DNA of 64,000 nucleotides from Sandaracinus sp964481145 (GTDB lineage Bacteria; Myxococcota_A; Polyangia; Polyangiales; Sandaracinaceae), in the NCBI GenBank assembly GCA_964481145.1, contig CAYZTA010000010.1, positions 1 to 64,000 on the forward strand. The letters run 5' to 3'. The translations under genes were made by a program, and so were the position numbers. Shown piece after piece: positions 52,603-60,773 of this stretch. The notes beneath the pieces are model-generated. The model searched no databases. It had not been told where the DNA came from and saw only the letters and a program-made list of their open reading frames with translations. Position 1 is the first letter of the stretch, and every line of letters begins with the position of its first letter.

Positions 52603-53656
52603 ACCTGGGTACCCAACGTTCGGCTTGATACCAGCGCAAAACCTGCTGCCATCCTACCCGAAACGAAGGGAAACGAGGATTCCAACCCAGCGCGCGGAGC
52701 TTTCCCGAATCGATCGCGAGGTCGTCATAGAGGAGCGTCAGCGCTTCGCGATCGAGTCTCGCGCGCAACGCGGGCTTGAGCCCATGCTTCAACACGACGA
52801 GCTTCCACGCCGCGAGAAGTGCGTTGTCGAGGGCACGATAGGGCAGCTCCGCCTGGAAAAACTGCCCCAAACGATCGAGGAGCGCGCGCGGTAGTCCTCC
52901 GGTCGGCAGGGTCGGTAACCCATACGCACGATAGGTTTCTGTGAGACGCTCACCGAGCGTGAGTCGGTCTTCATCGGCCACGTTGAAGATCTCGCCTTCA
53001 CAGTCCTTACGACCGAGCACGAACACGAGCGCTCGCGCCACATCTTCGGCATGCACGAAATTGGCCTTGGGGCCCCCGTTCCAGCGTGGAAGCCACGGCG
53101 ACATGAGGCGAAGCACGGGTCCGACGACCAAGAGGCTCGCCGTATAGTGCCGACCACGGCGTCCATACAAAGGCGCCGCACGCAATACCGTGAAAGGGAG
53201 CTCGCGACGAGCGCACTCTCGTAACCCAACCTCGCCCTGGTATTTCGTATCCCCATGCGGCCCGCGCGGGGCGATCTTCGAGTGCTCATTGAGCACGCCT
53301 TGCCCCTCGGCGTAAATCATCGCAGTCGAAACGTGCACGAAATGTTTCGCCCCCGCGCGCGCTGCAGCGTCATAAAGTGCAACGACAGCATCCGTATTGA
53401 CCTCGGAGAGAACGGTCGTCGGAGCTCCGACATCGAGCATCGCCGCGGTGTGGATGACGTAATCCACACCGCGCACGAGTTTCTCGAGGAAGCCACGGTC
53501 TCGGAGATCTCCAGGCCGAACTTCACCGCGCACTGGCATGGTGATGCCCTTGGGATGGAGATCACTCGCAACCACCCGATGCCCCGCGGCTTCCGCGAGG
53601 CCGATCACGTAGTTGCCAACCGTACCTGCGGCTCCCGTTACGAGAACGGATGCCAT
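52595..53656 (-). CDS. NAD(P)-dependent epimerase/dehydratase, extended SDR
   Basis: A 353-residue extended short-chain dehydrogenase of the 3-beta-HSD/epimerase type. The Rossmann start is VLVTGAAGTVGNYVIGLAEA (Gly8, Gly11, Gly14), with DLHP for NAD(P) selection, IHTAAMLDVG and HVSTAMIYAEG (Ser110). At the usual YxxxK site the protein reads HGDTK: Lys138 is present but His134 stands where Tyr is expected; Tyr139 follows the Lys. The C-terminal substrate region has FVHAEDVARALVFVL and GEIFNVADEDRLTLGE. Substrate unknown. It lies 19 bp after trpC and overlaps the hydrolase by 8 bp. Confidence 0.85.
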   Translation of the reverse strand: MASVLVTGAAGTVGNYVIGLAEAAGHRVVASDLHPKGITMPVRGEVRPGDLRDRGFLEKLVRGVDYVIHTAAMLDVGAPTTVLSEVNTDAVVALYDAAARAGAKHFVHVSTAMIYAEGQGVLNEHSKIAPRGPHGDTKYQGEVGLRECARRELPFTVLRAAPLYGRRGRHYTASLLVVGPVLRLMSPWLPRWNGGPKANFVHAEDVARALVFVLGRKDCEGEIFNVADEDRLTLGERLTETYRAYGLPTLPTGGLPRALLDRLGQFFQAELPYRALDNALLAAWKLVVLKHGLKPALRARLDREALTLLYDDLAIDSGKLRALGWNPRFPSFRVGWQQVLRWYQAERWVPRYG

Positions 53657-53675
53657 GACTTCCTCGCCGATCGCA

Positions 53676-54620
53676 TCAAGACGGCCTCGTGCCGAGAAGC
53701 TCGCCGAGCCGCGCGCCTGGATCGGGAGCGCGCATCAGCTCGCTCCCGATCAGCACCGCATCCGTGCGACCGAGCGCAATCTGCGCGAGCTGCTCTTTCG
53801 TCTCGACGCCGCTCATGTACACGGCGACACGATCATCCGGAAGCTCCTCGAGCGCTGCGAGCGCCACCTCGGGATTCACTTCGAACGAGTTCAAATCGCG
53901 CGCATTGAAACCGATGATGATGGCATTCGTGGCAAGCGCCCGCTCCATCTCGACCGCATTTCCGACCTCGAGCACCGGCTCCATTCCTCGCGCTCGAACT
54001 GCGTCGATCATCGTATCGAGACGCTGCTCTGGAAGTGCTTTCACCAAGAGCAAGACGAGACTCGCTCCCGCCGCACGCGCCGCATCGACCTGCACCGGGT
54101 CGAGGACGAATTCTTTGAAGAGCACAGGACGTGACATCGCACGGGCAGCACGACGCACGTCGAGCACGCCGCCTCCGAAGCTCACCCGGTCGGCGAGCAC
54201 GCTGATCGCGGCTGCGCCCATTTTCTCGTATTCCCGGACAACCGCCGCGATCTCACCGACTTTGTGAGGGCGTAGCTCGCCCGCGCTGGGCGTTCGTCTT
54301 TTGAATTCCGCGATGATCCGTGGGGATCCACCCGGCCAACGACGAAGCGCTGCGATCGCGCGCGATCGACGATCGGCACCATCCTCGTCGCGAGCACGGA
54401 TCGGGTGCCGCATCCGACGTGCGACTTCCTTTTCCTTGCGCGCGAGGATCGCCGCCAGATGATCGACCCCGTGTCCACCATTCGTGGCTGCGTCCGCAAC
54501 GTCCACCACTGCGGTCGTTGCTTCCATTGCGGTTGCTGCGCCCTTCGACGCTTTCGTTGTTTTCGGGGTCTTGCCGCCCGACTTCGTGCGCTTTGCGCCC
54601 GGCTTCGCCTCACCTGCCAC
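53676..54620 (-). CDS. trpC: Indole-3-glycerol phosphate synthase
   Basis: Closes the indole ring in tryptophan synthesis (CdRP to indole-3-glycerol phosphate). The TIM-barrel part begins near residue 50 (VDHLAAILARKEKEVARR) and shows IAEFKRRTPSAGEL, ISVLADRVSFGG, LFKEFVLDPVQ (catalytic Lys), GFNARDLNSFEV and LIGSELMRAPD. The preceding 49 residues are a Lys/Thr/Ala/Gly-rich extension (KPGAKRTKSGGKTPKTTKAS) not found in the family; a start at Met32 would remove most of it. No TrpF domain is fused. It follows trpD by 87 bp. Confidence 0.94.
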   Translation of the reverse strand: MAGEAKPGAKRTKSGGKTPKTTKASKGAATAMEATTAVVDVADAATNGGHGVDHLAAILARKEKEVARRMRHPIRARDEDGADRRSRAIAALRRWPGGSPRIIAEFKRRTPSAGELRPHKVGEIAAVVREYEKMGAAAISVLADRVSFGGGVLDVRRAARAMSRPVLFKEFVLDPVQVDAARAAGASLVLLLVKALPEQRLDTMIDAVRARGMEPVLEVGNAVEMERALATNAIIIGFNARDLNSFEVNPEVALAALEELPDDRVAVYMSGVETKEQLAQIALGRTDAVLIGSELMRAPDPGARLGELLGTRPS

Positions 54621-54707
54621 TGCGTCGCCTCGTCTTCGTGTTCGTCTTCATTCTGCGATTTGCCCGCTTCGTTCGTTCAAACGTCGCATTCATCCACGCT
54701 GCGTCCA

Positions 54708-55727
54708 TCATTGCCCCCAACCAGCCCAAGCCGCCAACAAACGTCGTGCAGCGCCCGAGTCGATCGCGGCCTCTACCCTGTCACGGGCTGCCCGCAGATC
54801 GCGCTCGATGCCGGTCAAGGCCAGCGCAGCCGCCGCATTCAACACGGTGGCCGTCCGGCCAACACTGGGTTCTCCGTCCAGCACTGCCCGTAACAACCGG
54901 GCATTTTCGATGGCATCGCCACCCTTCATTCCATCCATCGCTACGCTCTCTAACCCGAAATCAGAAGGTACAACCTCAAATTCGTCAATTTTTCCATTCT
55001 CGAGCCGCGCCACGCGTGTGGGGCCCGACGGCGAGATCTCGTCGAGACCCCCGTGTCCGTGGACCACCCACGCTCCGCGCAACCCCAAAAGACCGAGAAC
55101 CTCTGCCATCATTCTTACACGCGCAGGATCGTATACGCCGACGAGCTGATGTGTTGCATTGGCTGGATTTGCAAGTGGACCTAGCAGATTAAAGAAGGTT
55201 CTCGACCCCAGTTCTCGTCTCGCGCGCGCAGCATGCCGCAACGCGGCATGAAATGCAGGCGCAAAAAGAAACCCGATGCCGATCTCTCGAATCTGGCGCG
55301 CCACCACGGCCGCAGAGGGCTCCAGCGTGATCCCCAAGGCCTCGATCACGTCCGCGCTCCCAGCCCGTGAGCTGACCGCGCGGTTGCCATGTTTGGCCAC
55401 CTTCACTCCACATGCAGCCACCACCAGGGCGCTGGCGGTGCTCACGTTGAATGTGCTCGTCCCATCTCCCCCCGTTCCACAGGTATCGATGAGAACAGCA
55501 TCTGCAAACGGGCCTATCGACGTCATTTTGCGACGCATGGCGCGCGCTGCCGCCGATAGTTCGGTGGCGGTCTCTCCGCGCATTCGAAGGGCCACCGCCA
55601 GAGCCGCGATCTGCGCGTCCGTGGCGCGACCTTCCAAGATAGCGTCCATCGCGCCTTCCATCGAAGGGGCTTCGAGGATGCCGCCCTCGAGCACACGCGC
55701 GATGGCCTCGCCGACCTCCGGACTCAC
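54708..55727 (-). CDS. trpD: Anthranilate phosphoribosyltransferase
   Basis: Joins PRPP and anthranilate to phosphoribosyl anthranilate. The GTG at 55727 overlaps the trpG stop (GTGA) and gives 339 residues, the normal family length; a longer reading to 55889 would run through trpG and was rejected. Motifs: the PRPP loop DTCGTGGDGTSTFNVST, AKHGNRAVSSRAGSADVIEA LG, FLFAPAFHAA, RTFFNLLGPLANPA and the late GHGGLDEIS. All substrate-binding residues expected are present. Confidence 0.96.
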   Translation of the reverse strand: MSPEVGEAIARVLEGGILEAPSMEGAMDAILEGRATDAQIAALAVALRMRGETATELSAAARAMRRKMTSIGPFADAVLIDTCGTGGDGTSTFNVSTASALVVAACGVKVAKHGNRAVSSRAGSADVIEALGITLEPSAAVVARQIREIGIGFLFAPAFHAALRHAARARRELGSRTFFNLLGPLANPANATHQLVGVYDPARVRMMAEVLGLLGLRGAWVVHGHGGLDEISPSGPTRVARLENGKIDEFEVVPSDFGLESVAMDGMKGGDAIENARLLRAVLDGEPSVGRTATVLNAAAALALTGIERDLRAARDRVEAAIDSGAARRLLAAWAGWGQ

Positions 55728-56323
55728 GGAAAATCTGCCTTTGCGTTGTGGGTAAGCCGCACCCGCCGAACGAAATTTCCGAGGAGCGCATGCCCATGTT
55801 CGGTCAGAAAAGACTCCGGGTGGAATTGCACGCCTTCGATATCGAGCGTGCGGTGACGCATTCCCATGAGCTCTCCCTCGGCCGTCCATGCGGTGGGGAC
55901 GAGCACGTCGGGCAAGGTCGCGCGTTCGACGATGAGGGAGTGATAACGAGTTGCCCGAAATGGGCTCGGAAGCCCTTCGAATACCCCTTGGCCGAGATGT
56001 TCAATCGGAGAAGTGCGCCCGTGCATCAGACGAGGCGCGCGCACGACCTTGCCACCAAACGCTTGTCCAATCGCTTGGTGCCCTAGACACACACCCAAAA
56101 TTGGACGCCGACCGCGTTCAGCCAAGATCACATCGAGCGTGATCCCGGAATCATCGGGCGTCCCTGGCCCAGGCGAAAGAAGGATGCCATCCGGGTCGAG
56201 CGTCTCGATGCCCTCGAGATCGATGGCGTCATTGCGGACCACCTCCACATTGGCTCCAAGCTCGCCCAGATACTGCACGAGATTGAACGTGAACGAGTCG
56301 TAATTGTCGATCACCAGAATCAC
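55724..56323 (-). CDS. trpG: Anthranilate synthase glutamine amidotransferase subunit
   Basis: The class I glutaminase that feeds ammonia to TrpE, or to PabB in aminodeoxychorismate synthase. The 199-residue protein opens with ILVIDNYDSFTFNLVQYL and has LLSPGPGTPDDSG, the nucleophile Cys79 in GVCLGHQAIGQAFGG, and FHPESFLTEHG with the His-Glu dyad. Upstream is a lipoprotein gene (6-bp gap), not trpE, so its synthase partner is encoded elsewhere, and the enzyme may be shared with folate synthesis. Confidence 0.95.
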   Translation of the reverse strand: MILVIDNYDSFTFNLVQYLGELGANVEVVRNDAIDLEGIETLDPDGILLSPGPGTPDDSGITLDVILAERGRRPILGVCLGHQAIGQAFGGKVVRAPRLMHGRTSPIEHLGQGVFEGLPSPFRATRYHSLIVERATLPDVLVPTAWTAEGELMGMRHRTLDIEGVQFHPESFLTEHGHALLGNFVRRVRLTHNAKADFP

Positions 56324-56329
56324 GACACA

Positions 56330-56887
56330 TCACAGCTCGGGAAGAGGTTCCTGCGGCTCCCCCGCTCGGGGTTCGGCCAGTTCGCGCTCATTCTCGTCAG
56401 CGATGTCGTCTCGTTCAGGTCTCAAGGGATGAAGTTGTTCGAGTTCCCGGTAGAGCGAAACCAATTCGAGTTCGACGCCCGCATACGCGCGCATCGCATC
56501 GAGCAGTTCATCATCTTCGCTGCCAATTCCTCGCGCCAAGGCTCGGCTGTAGCGAGCCAGAACCTCAGCGCGCTCTCGATGGATGCGAACCGCACGGGTT
56601 CGAAGGCGGCGCCCTTCTTGCGTGCTCATGGGGGCCTCTTCGAGGCGTTCGATCTGCCGTCGTATCGCTGGCAGACCCGCTTGCTCGATCATCTCGGACG
56701 CCATGACGGGCCGCTCCGAATCGACAGCCCGTTCGATCTCTTGGAGCAACGTCCGCGCCGGATCGCTTCCAAGGAGCTCTTGCAACCGCATGGCATCGCT
56801 CTCTGCCGATGCGCCGCCCGCCGTGTCATTGGCGCTCGAGCACGCTCCCATGAGGAGCGCGAGACCCATCGCGAGGATGGTTTTCAT
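56330..56887 (-). CDS. Small helical lipoprotein
   Basis: A 185-residue lipoprotein from ATG 56887: signal MKTILAMGLALLMGACSSAN with lipobox MGAC (Cys16). The mature part is alpha-helical and charged (RLQELLGSDPARTLLQEIER, RREVLARYSRALA-like helices, MRAYAGVELELVSLYRELEQ) and ends in a Glu/Pro-rich tail. No family recognised. Its start overlaps the stop of the upstream hydrolase by 4 bp (ATGA), and it is 6 bp before trpG, so it is carried in the tryptophan transcript; a functional link is not apparent. Confidence 0.75.
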   Translation of the reverse strand: MKTILAMGLALLMGACSSANDTAGGASAESDAMRLQELLGSDPARTLLQEIERAVDSERPVMASEMIEQAGLPAIRRQIERLEEAPMSTQEGRRLRTRAVRIHRERAEVLARYSRALARGIGSEDDELLDAMRAYAGVELELVSLYRELEQLHPLRPERDDIADENERELAEPRAGEPQEPLPEL

Positions 56888-57852
56888 CGCCCACCTGTCG
56901 CAGGAGGACGCGATGAACGCCGCCAAAAATCAGAACCTTTGGGAGGCCAACCGCGATCTCGCAAAAACCGTTCGATCCGAAGATTCACGAGCTCGGGATA
57001 TTCGAGCGCAACGTAATGCGTCCCCCCAGGCACGACCAAGAGCTCGGCGTTGGGCACCTCTCGCACGATCCGTTCGGCCGCGCCTTGTGGTGTCATTCGA
57101 TCGCGCCCGCCGGCCACCACGAGCAATGGGACCTGAATGTTTGGCAGCACATCGTGGGCATCATGCTCGCCGAGCTGCTCGAGCGTGTGCACGAAGATCT
57201 CCATGTCGAGCTCACCAAATGATTGGGCAAGCTCAGAAAACAACTGGACATCGAGCGAGGCCCCAGCGAGCCCGAGACGCTTTGCCCAGAGGGGAGTTCC
57301 CTTCCACATCGCAGCGCGCTTGGTGCAAGCCGAAACCACCTGGGGTGAACGCCGAAGCGAACTGAGCAACCTCGGGACGACATGAACCATCGAAGGCAGA
57401 TGGGCCAGAGTCGACCACGGCTTGCCCGCCACGCCATTGATGAGGACGATGGCGGCAATGCGATCAGGAGCCCTACGCCAAAGCTCCAGAGCCACCTGTG
57501 TGCCCATCGACCAGCCCCAAATCACGGCTTTGGGGATCTCCTCTGCGTCCAATACGGCGAGTGCGTCACGGGCATGTGCGGGGACATCGAGTGCCCCACG
57601 ATCGCTCGGCGCTCCCGAACGATAAAGGCCGCGCTGATCCCAAGAGATCAATCGGTAGTGTGCTTCGAAATGGCGGATCTGATGGGTCCACGCCTGAAAC
57701 GAGCCACCGAGCCCATTGGCGAGGAGGATCGGCGGCCCATCCCCAGCCACATGATAGGCGAGCTCAGTCCCATCGAAGGAAACGACCCGACGCTCTTCGA
57801 CGTCCAGCTTCGAAGCGGCTTCGATACCAGCCTCGATGGGGCCCGGATTCAT
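56884..57852 (-). CDS. Alpha/beta hydrolase
   Basis: A 322-residue alpha/beta hydrolase from ATG 57852 (MNPGPIEAGIEAASKLDVEE). Oxyanion region ILLANGLGGS, DQRGLYRSG, nucleophile Ser115 in IWGWSMGTQVALEL, acid in VAGGRDRMTPQ and His in PGGTHYVALEYPE. This pattern fits the haloperoxidase/3-oxoadipate enol-lactonase/esterase group. Specific substrate cannot be stated. It is the first gene of the minus-strand run that contains trpGDC and is divergent from the cobalamin riboswitch. Confidence 0.88.
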   Translation of the reverse strand: MNPGPIEAGIEAASKLDVEERRVVSFDGTELAYHVAGDGPPILLANGLGGSFQAWTHQIRHFEAHYRLISWDQRGLYRSGAPSDRGALDVPAHARDALAVLDAEEIPKAVIWGWSMGTQVALELWRRAPDRIAAIVLINGVAGKPWSTLAHLPSMVHVVPRLLSSLRRSPQVVSACTKRAAMWKGTPLWAKRLGLAGASLDVQLFSELAQSFGELDMEIFVHTLEQLGEHDAHDVLPNIQVPLLVVAGGRDRMTPQGAAERIVREVPNAELLVVPGGTHYVALEYPELVNLRIERFLRDRGWPPKGSDFWRRSSRPPATGGR

Positions 57853-58035
57853 CGTTCGACGATCAGCGCGTCTGCGAATGAACACGGCTCGAAATCAACT
57901 GAAAGGGGGACTTGGACATCGACTCTGGCCCGCACTTTACGAGAGCGAAGATCTCGAGGCAACGACGGATTTTCTTCAGACACTCGCGGCCAGTTTGACC
58001 GAACGCCAGGGCGATCGCAGTCTCGGCTCGCCGTC

Positions 58036-58213
58036 GGTGTTCGCGGGCGGACCGTGAACCCCAATGGGAATCCGGTGTGATTCCGGAGCTGCCCCGCAGC
58101 GGTATGTGAGAACGAACCCCATCCCGTGCACTGGGTGAATGGTCACCTGGGAAGCGATGGTCAGTAGGAACCGAATCTTCGGATTCGAACGCCCACGAGC
58201 CCGAAGACCTGCC
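58036..58213 (+). ncRNA. Cobalamin (B12) riboswitch
   Basis: The leader has the class I cobalamin element landmarks in order: ggtgttc ... gtgaac, aatgggaatccggtg, tgattccgga, the B12-box-like core agctgccccgcagcggt, a variable arm with ccgaatcttcggattcg and the closing cgaagacctgcc (consensus gcCAGGAGACCTGCC). The element ends about 88 bp before the GTG of the lipoprotein gene, whose ribosome site at 58290 is a plausible target of control. Such elements reduce expression when adenosylcobalamin or a related form is bound. Ends are approximate. Confidence 0.93.
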
Positions 58214-58300
58214 GATGGTGTCTCGTTTTTGGCGTTTCACACGCCGGAGCATGAGAGCTGCGAATGCCGCGAGGGACGGTGTTCGCCGCGGAGGCTCGCT

Positions 58301-59593
58301 GTGCGTTCGTTTCAGTCTTCGTTCTCGATCGCCGCACTTCTTTGTGCAGCGCAAGCGCTCGCTGCATGTCGCGCCGACAGCGCCTGTCCAAGCGCAGATT
58401 TGACGCCTCTTGGAACGCGGCCGTCTTATGCGGTGGTGCTCAGCGACTTTTCATCGAGCGCGATTGCACTGCTCGACACGGATGGCGCGCTCGTGACGGA
58501 AGCGTGGATCGATTCCGGGACCCGCGCTTCGGCGATCTCCGCGGGCCTCGGGGGGGATGTCGTGATCCCTCGCGCTTTTTCGGCAGATCGCCTCGCGATC
58601 ATGGAACGCTACAACGCCGATCGACTCACGTTGATCGCATTTGAAACGGGTGAGCCCATTCAACTCGATCTGCGAGGAGACAATCCCGATTCGCCCACGG
58701 GCCATTCACCCAACCCCCAAGATATGTTGAGAATCGACTCGCGCCTCGCGCTCGTCAGTCGTCTGAACCCCTCGTTCCATCCTCGAACGCCCGAGTTTGC
58801 ACGAGGGAACGACGTGATCGCACTCGACATCGAAGCGGGGCACATCACGAAGCGCATCGATCTCGCGGCGGATCTCGATGTGGCGGTGGGTGAGGGAGAA
58901 GAACCAACACACATCTACGCGCGCCCCACGACGCTCCTGCTCCTCGAACGCGGCGCGATGAGACGCGTGCTCGTGGGCCTTCAGCGTCTCGATGCCACGT
59001 TCAGGGTGAGCGGCCCTGCAGCCATCGCCGTCATCGATCCCGACACGCTCACCCGCGTGGGCCTCGTCGATCTTCCCGAGTATGCGGGTTGTCATGCGCT
59101 CACGGATGTTCCTGATGCGCCCGAACATGCCATCGCGCTCTGCACGGGGGCATCCTTCGTTTCCGAGTCCGAACGACGTACCCAAGCCGCACTGATTCGC
59201 CTCGTGATGAGCGAGACAGGAGGTCTCGAGATCGAACGCGTGTGGCGCGCCGTCGATCATCCACACGTCCCATCCCCCACCTCGAGCCCACTCGCTCTCG
59301 ATCGCGACCATGTTCTCTTCGTCGCAGACCCACGAGGGGACGAAGATGGAATCGATCAATGGATGATGGTCAATCTCGAAACAGGAAACGCGGAGCTCAT
59401 CTTTGCTGCAGACGACGCCTTCGTTCTCGGCACGGGCGCCTTCGACCCCGAACGCGGTCTTCTTCTCCTTCCGGACGCCCACGCACGCGCCGTGCATCGG
59501 ATGAGCGTCGACGGGGCCGTGATTTCACTCCGTGATTCGGTGCGTCTGCCCATTTGTCGGGGCCTGCCTCCTCGACAGATAATGCGTCTGTAA
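58301..59593 (+). CDS. Cobalamin-regulated lipoprotein, predicted beta-propeller
   Basis: A 430-residue lipoprotein controlled by the riboswitch. The start is GTG 58301, 6 bases after ggagg (58290-58294); it gives MRSFQSSFSIAALLCAAQAL AAC with lipobox Cys23. The mature region has repeated beta-propeller-type strands, e.g. AVVLSDFSSSAIALLDTDGA, TLIAFETGEPIQLDLRG, DVIALDIEAGHITKRIDLAA, AAIAVIDPDTLTRVGLVDLP and WMMVNLETGNAELIFAADDA. By gene control and fold type it is a candidate surface B12-capture protein like the BtuG propeller lipoprotein of Bacteroidetes; that assignment is inference. A btuB receptor gene is not beside it. It may instead be a general YVTN-type surface protein. Confidence 0.8.
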   Translation: MRSFQSSFSIAALLCAAQALAACRADSACPSADLTPLGTRPSYAVVLSDFSSSAIALLDTDGALVTEAWIDSGTRASAISAGLGGDVVIPRAFSADRLAIMERYNADRLTLIAFETGEPIQLDLRGDNPDSPTGHSPNPQDMLRIDSRLALVSRLNPSFHPRTPEFARGNDVIALDIEAGHITKRIDLAADLDVAVGEGEEPTHIYARPTTLLLLERGAMRRVLVGLQRLDATFRVSGPAAIAVIDPDTLTRVGLVDLPEYAGCHALTDVPDAPEHAIALCTGASFVSESERRTQAALIRLVMSETGGLEIERVWRAVDHPHVPSPTSSPLALDRDHVLFVADPRGDEDGIDQWMMVNLETGNAELIFAADDAFVLGTGAFDPERGLLLLPDAHARAVHRMSVDGAVISLRDSVRLPICRGLPPRQIMRL

Positions 59594-59638
59594 ACCAAAT
59601 CAAAATCCGCGTACCATCCCGCACCACGCAGCGCCCCG

Positions 59639-59676
59639 CCCCCACCACGCGGCGCTTGCGCGGTCCATGGTGGGGG
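59639..59676 (+). promoter_or_regulatory. Hairpin sequestering the ribosome site of the SLBB gene
   Basis: cccccacca (59639-59647) pairs perfectly with tggtggggg (59668-59676), with an inner gcgc/gcgc pairing in the loop. The 3' arm holds most of the only purine-rich sequence, gggggag (59672-59678), before the SLBB start. It may terminate the upstream transcript or control translation of the SLBB gene. Confidence 0.55.
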
Positions 59677-59693
59677 AGTACTTGGCGGCTTCG

Positions 59694-60743
59694 ATGAACA
59701 ACCCCAGGCCCTTTCGTCGGCATTGGTTGGCTGTTTACATTCCTTTCGCGCTCGCGCTCGTGTACGGCGGTGCTGCGTGCGGCCCCAATTTGCCGCGCGC
59801 CCCCACGCATCCACATCAGGATTCGAGTTTTGCGCGTGCGGATGTCACTCCACCTGGCGTGAGCGATGATGCGCCCTTGGCGATGCAGCTCTACCCGGGC
59901 GATGTCGTGACTCTCCGTCTCATCTCCGCGGAAACCGAAGATCACGATGGAATCGTCGTGGACGAGCGAGGCATGCTTCATGTGCCTTTGGCGGGGGATG
60001 TCCCAGTCACCGGGGTCGATCTCACAGGCGCCGAACAACGTGTCGAAACAGCACTGCGCCAATACGATCGCACGGTCCGCGTGGCCTTGGTGCTCGCAGA
60101 ACCAGAGGGGCACCGCGCGAGTGTCATCGGAGCGGTCGCCGAACCCGGCCGCATCACGGTGACTCCTGGAATGCGTGTGGTCGATCTGCTCGCGACAGCG
60201 GGCGGTGCGTCACGTTCCGAGGCGGATGGGCTCGCGATCAGCTCAGGCGATTTGGGCGCAGCCAGGCTCGTTCGTGAAGGCCGAGCGCTTCCCATTTCGG
60301 TCGAGCTCGCGCTCTCGGGCGATCCTCGCCACAACATTCGCATTCGTCCCGGTGATACGCTCTACGTTCCTGCGGATCTGAGCCGCCTCATCAGCGTGCT
60401 TGGCCAAGTCGAATCGCCGCGGATCACAGCGTTCCGAACGGGGATGCGCCTGACCCAAGCGCTCGCACTCGCAGGCGGTGTCACCCGCGACGGAAACTGG
60501 GGCGATGTCCGCGTGATTCGTGGAGATCCTGAACGGCCGCTCGTCTATATGACGAGCGTGGCCGACATCGTGGATGGGAATGCCCATGATGTGGTCCTCG
60601 CCCCAGGCGATATCGTCTATGTTGCAAGCGCAGGTCACGCCGATTTGCGTGATGTGATGAACTCGATTTCTGCCGTGATTACGATTCCGCTGACGGCAGC
60701 ATCGATCACGGTGCCTGCGCTCATTCTGCGTCCATCCCCCTAA
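59694..60743 (+). CDS. Polysaccharide export lipoprotein, Wza-type (SLBB)
   Basis: A 349-residue outer-membrane export protein. From ATG 59694 the signal MNNPRPFRRHWLAVYIPFAL leads to lipobox GGAAC (Cys29); an ATG at 59667 would add nine residues. A polysaccharide export (Poly_export) domain follows (LYPGDVVTLRLISAETEDHD, GMLHVPLAGDVPVTG), then two SLBB-like domains (VIGAVAEPGRITVTPGMRVV DLLATAGG and VLGQVESPRITAFRTGMRLT QALALAGG). The C-terminal hydrophobic end (SAVITIPLTAASITVPALI) may be the membrane-crossing helix seen in Wza. No capsule synthesis genes lie in the window, so it may serve a nearby locus outside. The NRPS gene starts 30 bp downstream on the same strand. Confidence 0.92.
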   Translation: MNNPRPFRRHWLAVYIPFALALVYGGAACGPNLPRAPTHPHQDSSFARADVTPPGVSDDAPLAMQLYPGDVVTLRLISAETEDHDGIVVDERGMLHVPLAGDVPVTGVDLTGAEQRVETALRQYDRTVRVALVLAEPEGHRASVIGAVAEPGRITVTPGMRVVDLLATAGGASRSEADGLAISSGDLGAARLVREGRALPISVELALSGDPRHNIRIRPGDTLYVPADLSRLISVLGQVESPRITAFRTGMRLTQALALAGGVTRDGNWGDVRVIRGDPERPLVYMTSVADIVDGNAHDVVLAPGDIVYVASAGHADLRDVMNSISAVITIPLTAASITVPALILRPSP

Positions 60744-60773
60744 GAAGAAACCTTCCAAAAATCAGGGAGCCCG

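Noticed and set aside
55728..55889. Longer TrpD with a 54-residue N-terminal extension
   Set aside because: The extension lies within trpG in another frame. The GTG overlapping the trpG stop gives the normal family length.
57886..58035. Additional small gene upstream of the riboswitch
   Set aside because: The short frames on both strands overlap the riboswitch or the divergent hydrolase and have no supporting start signals.
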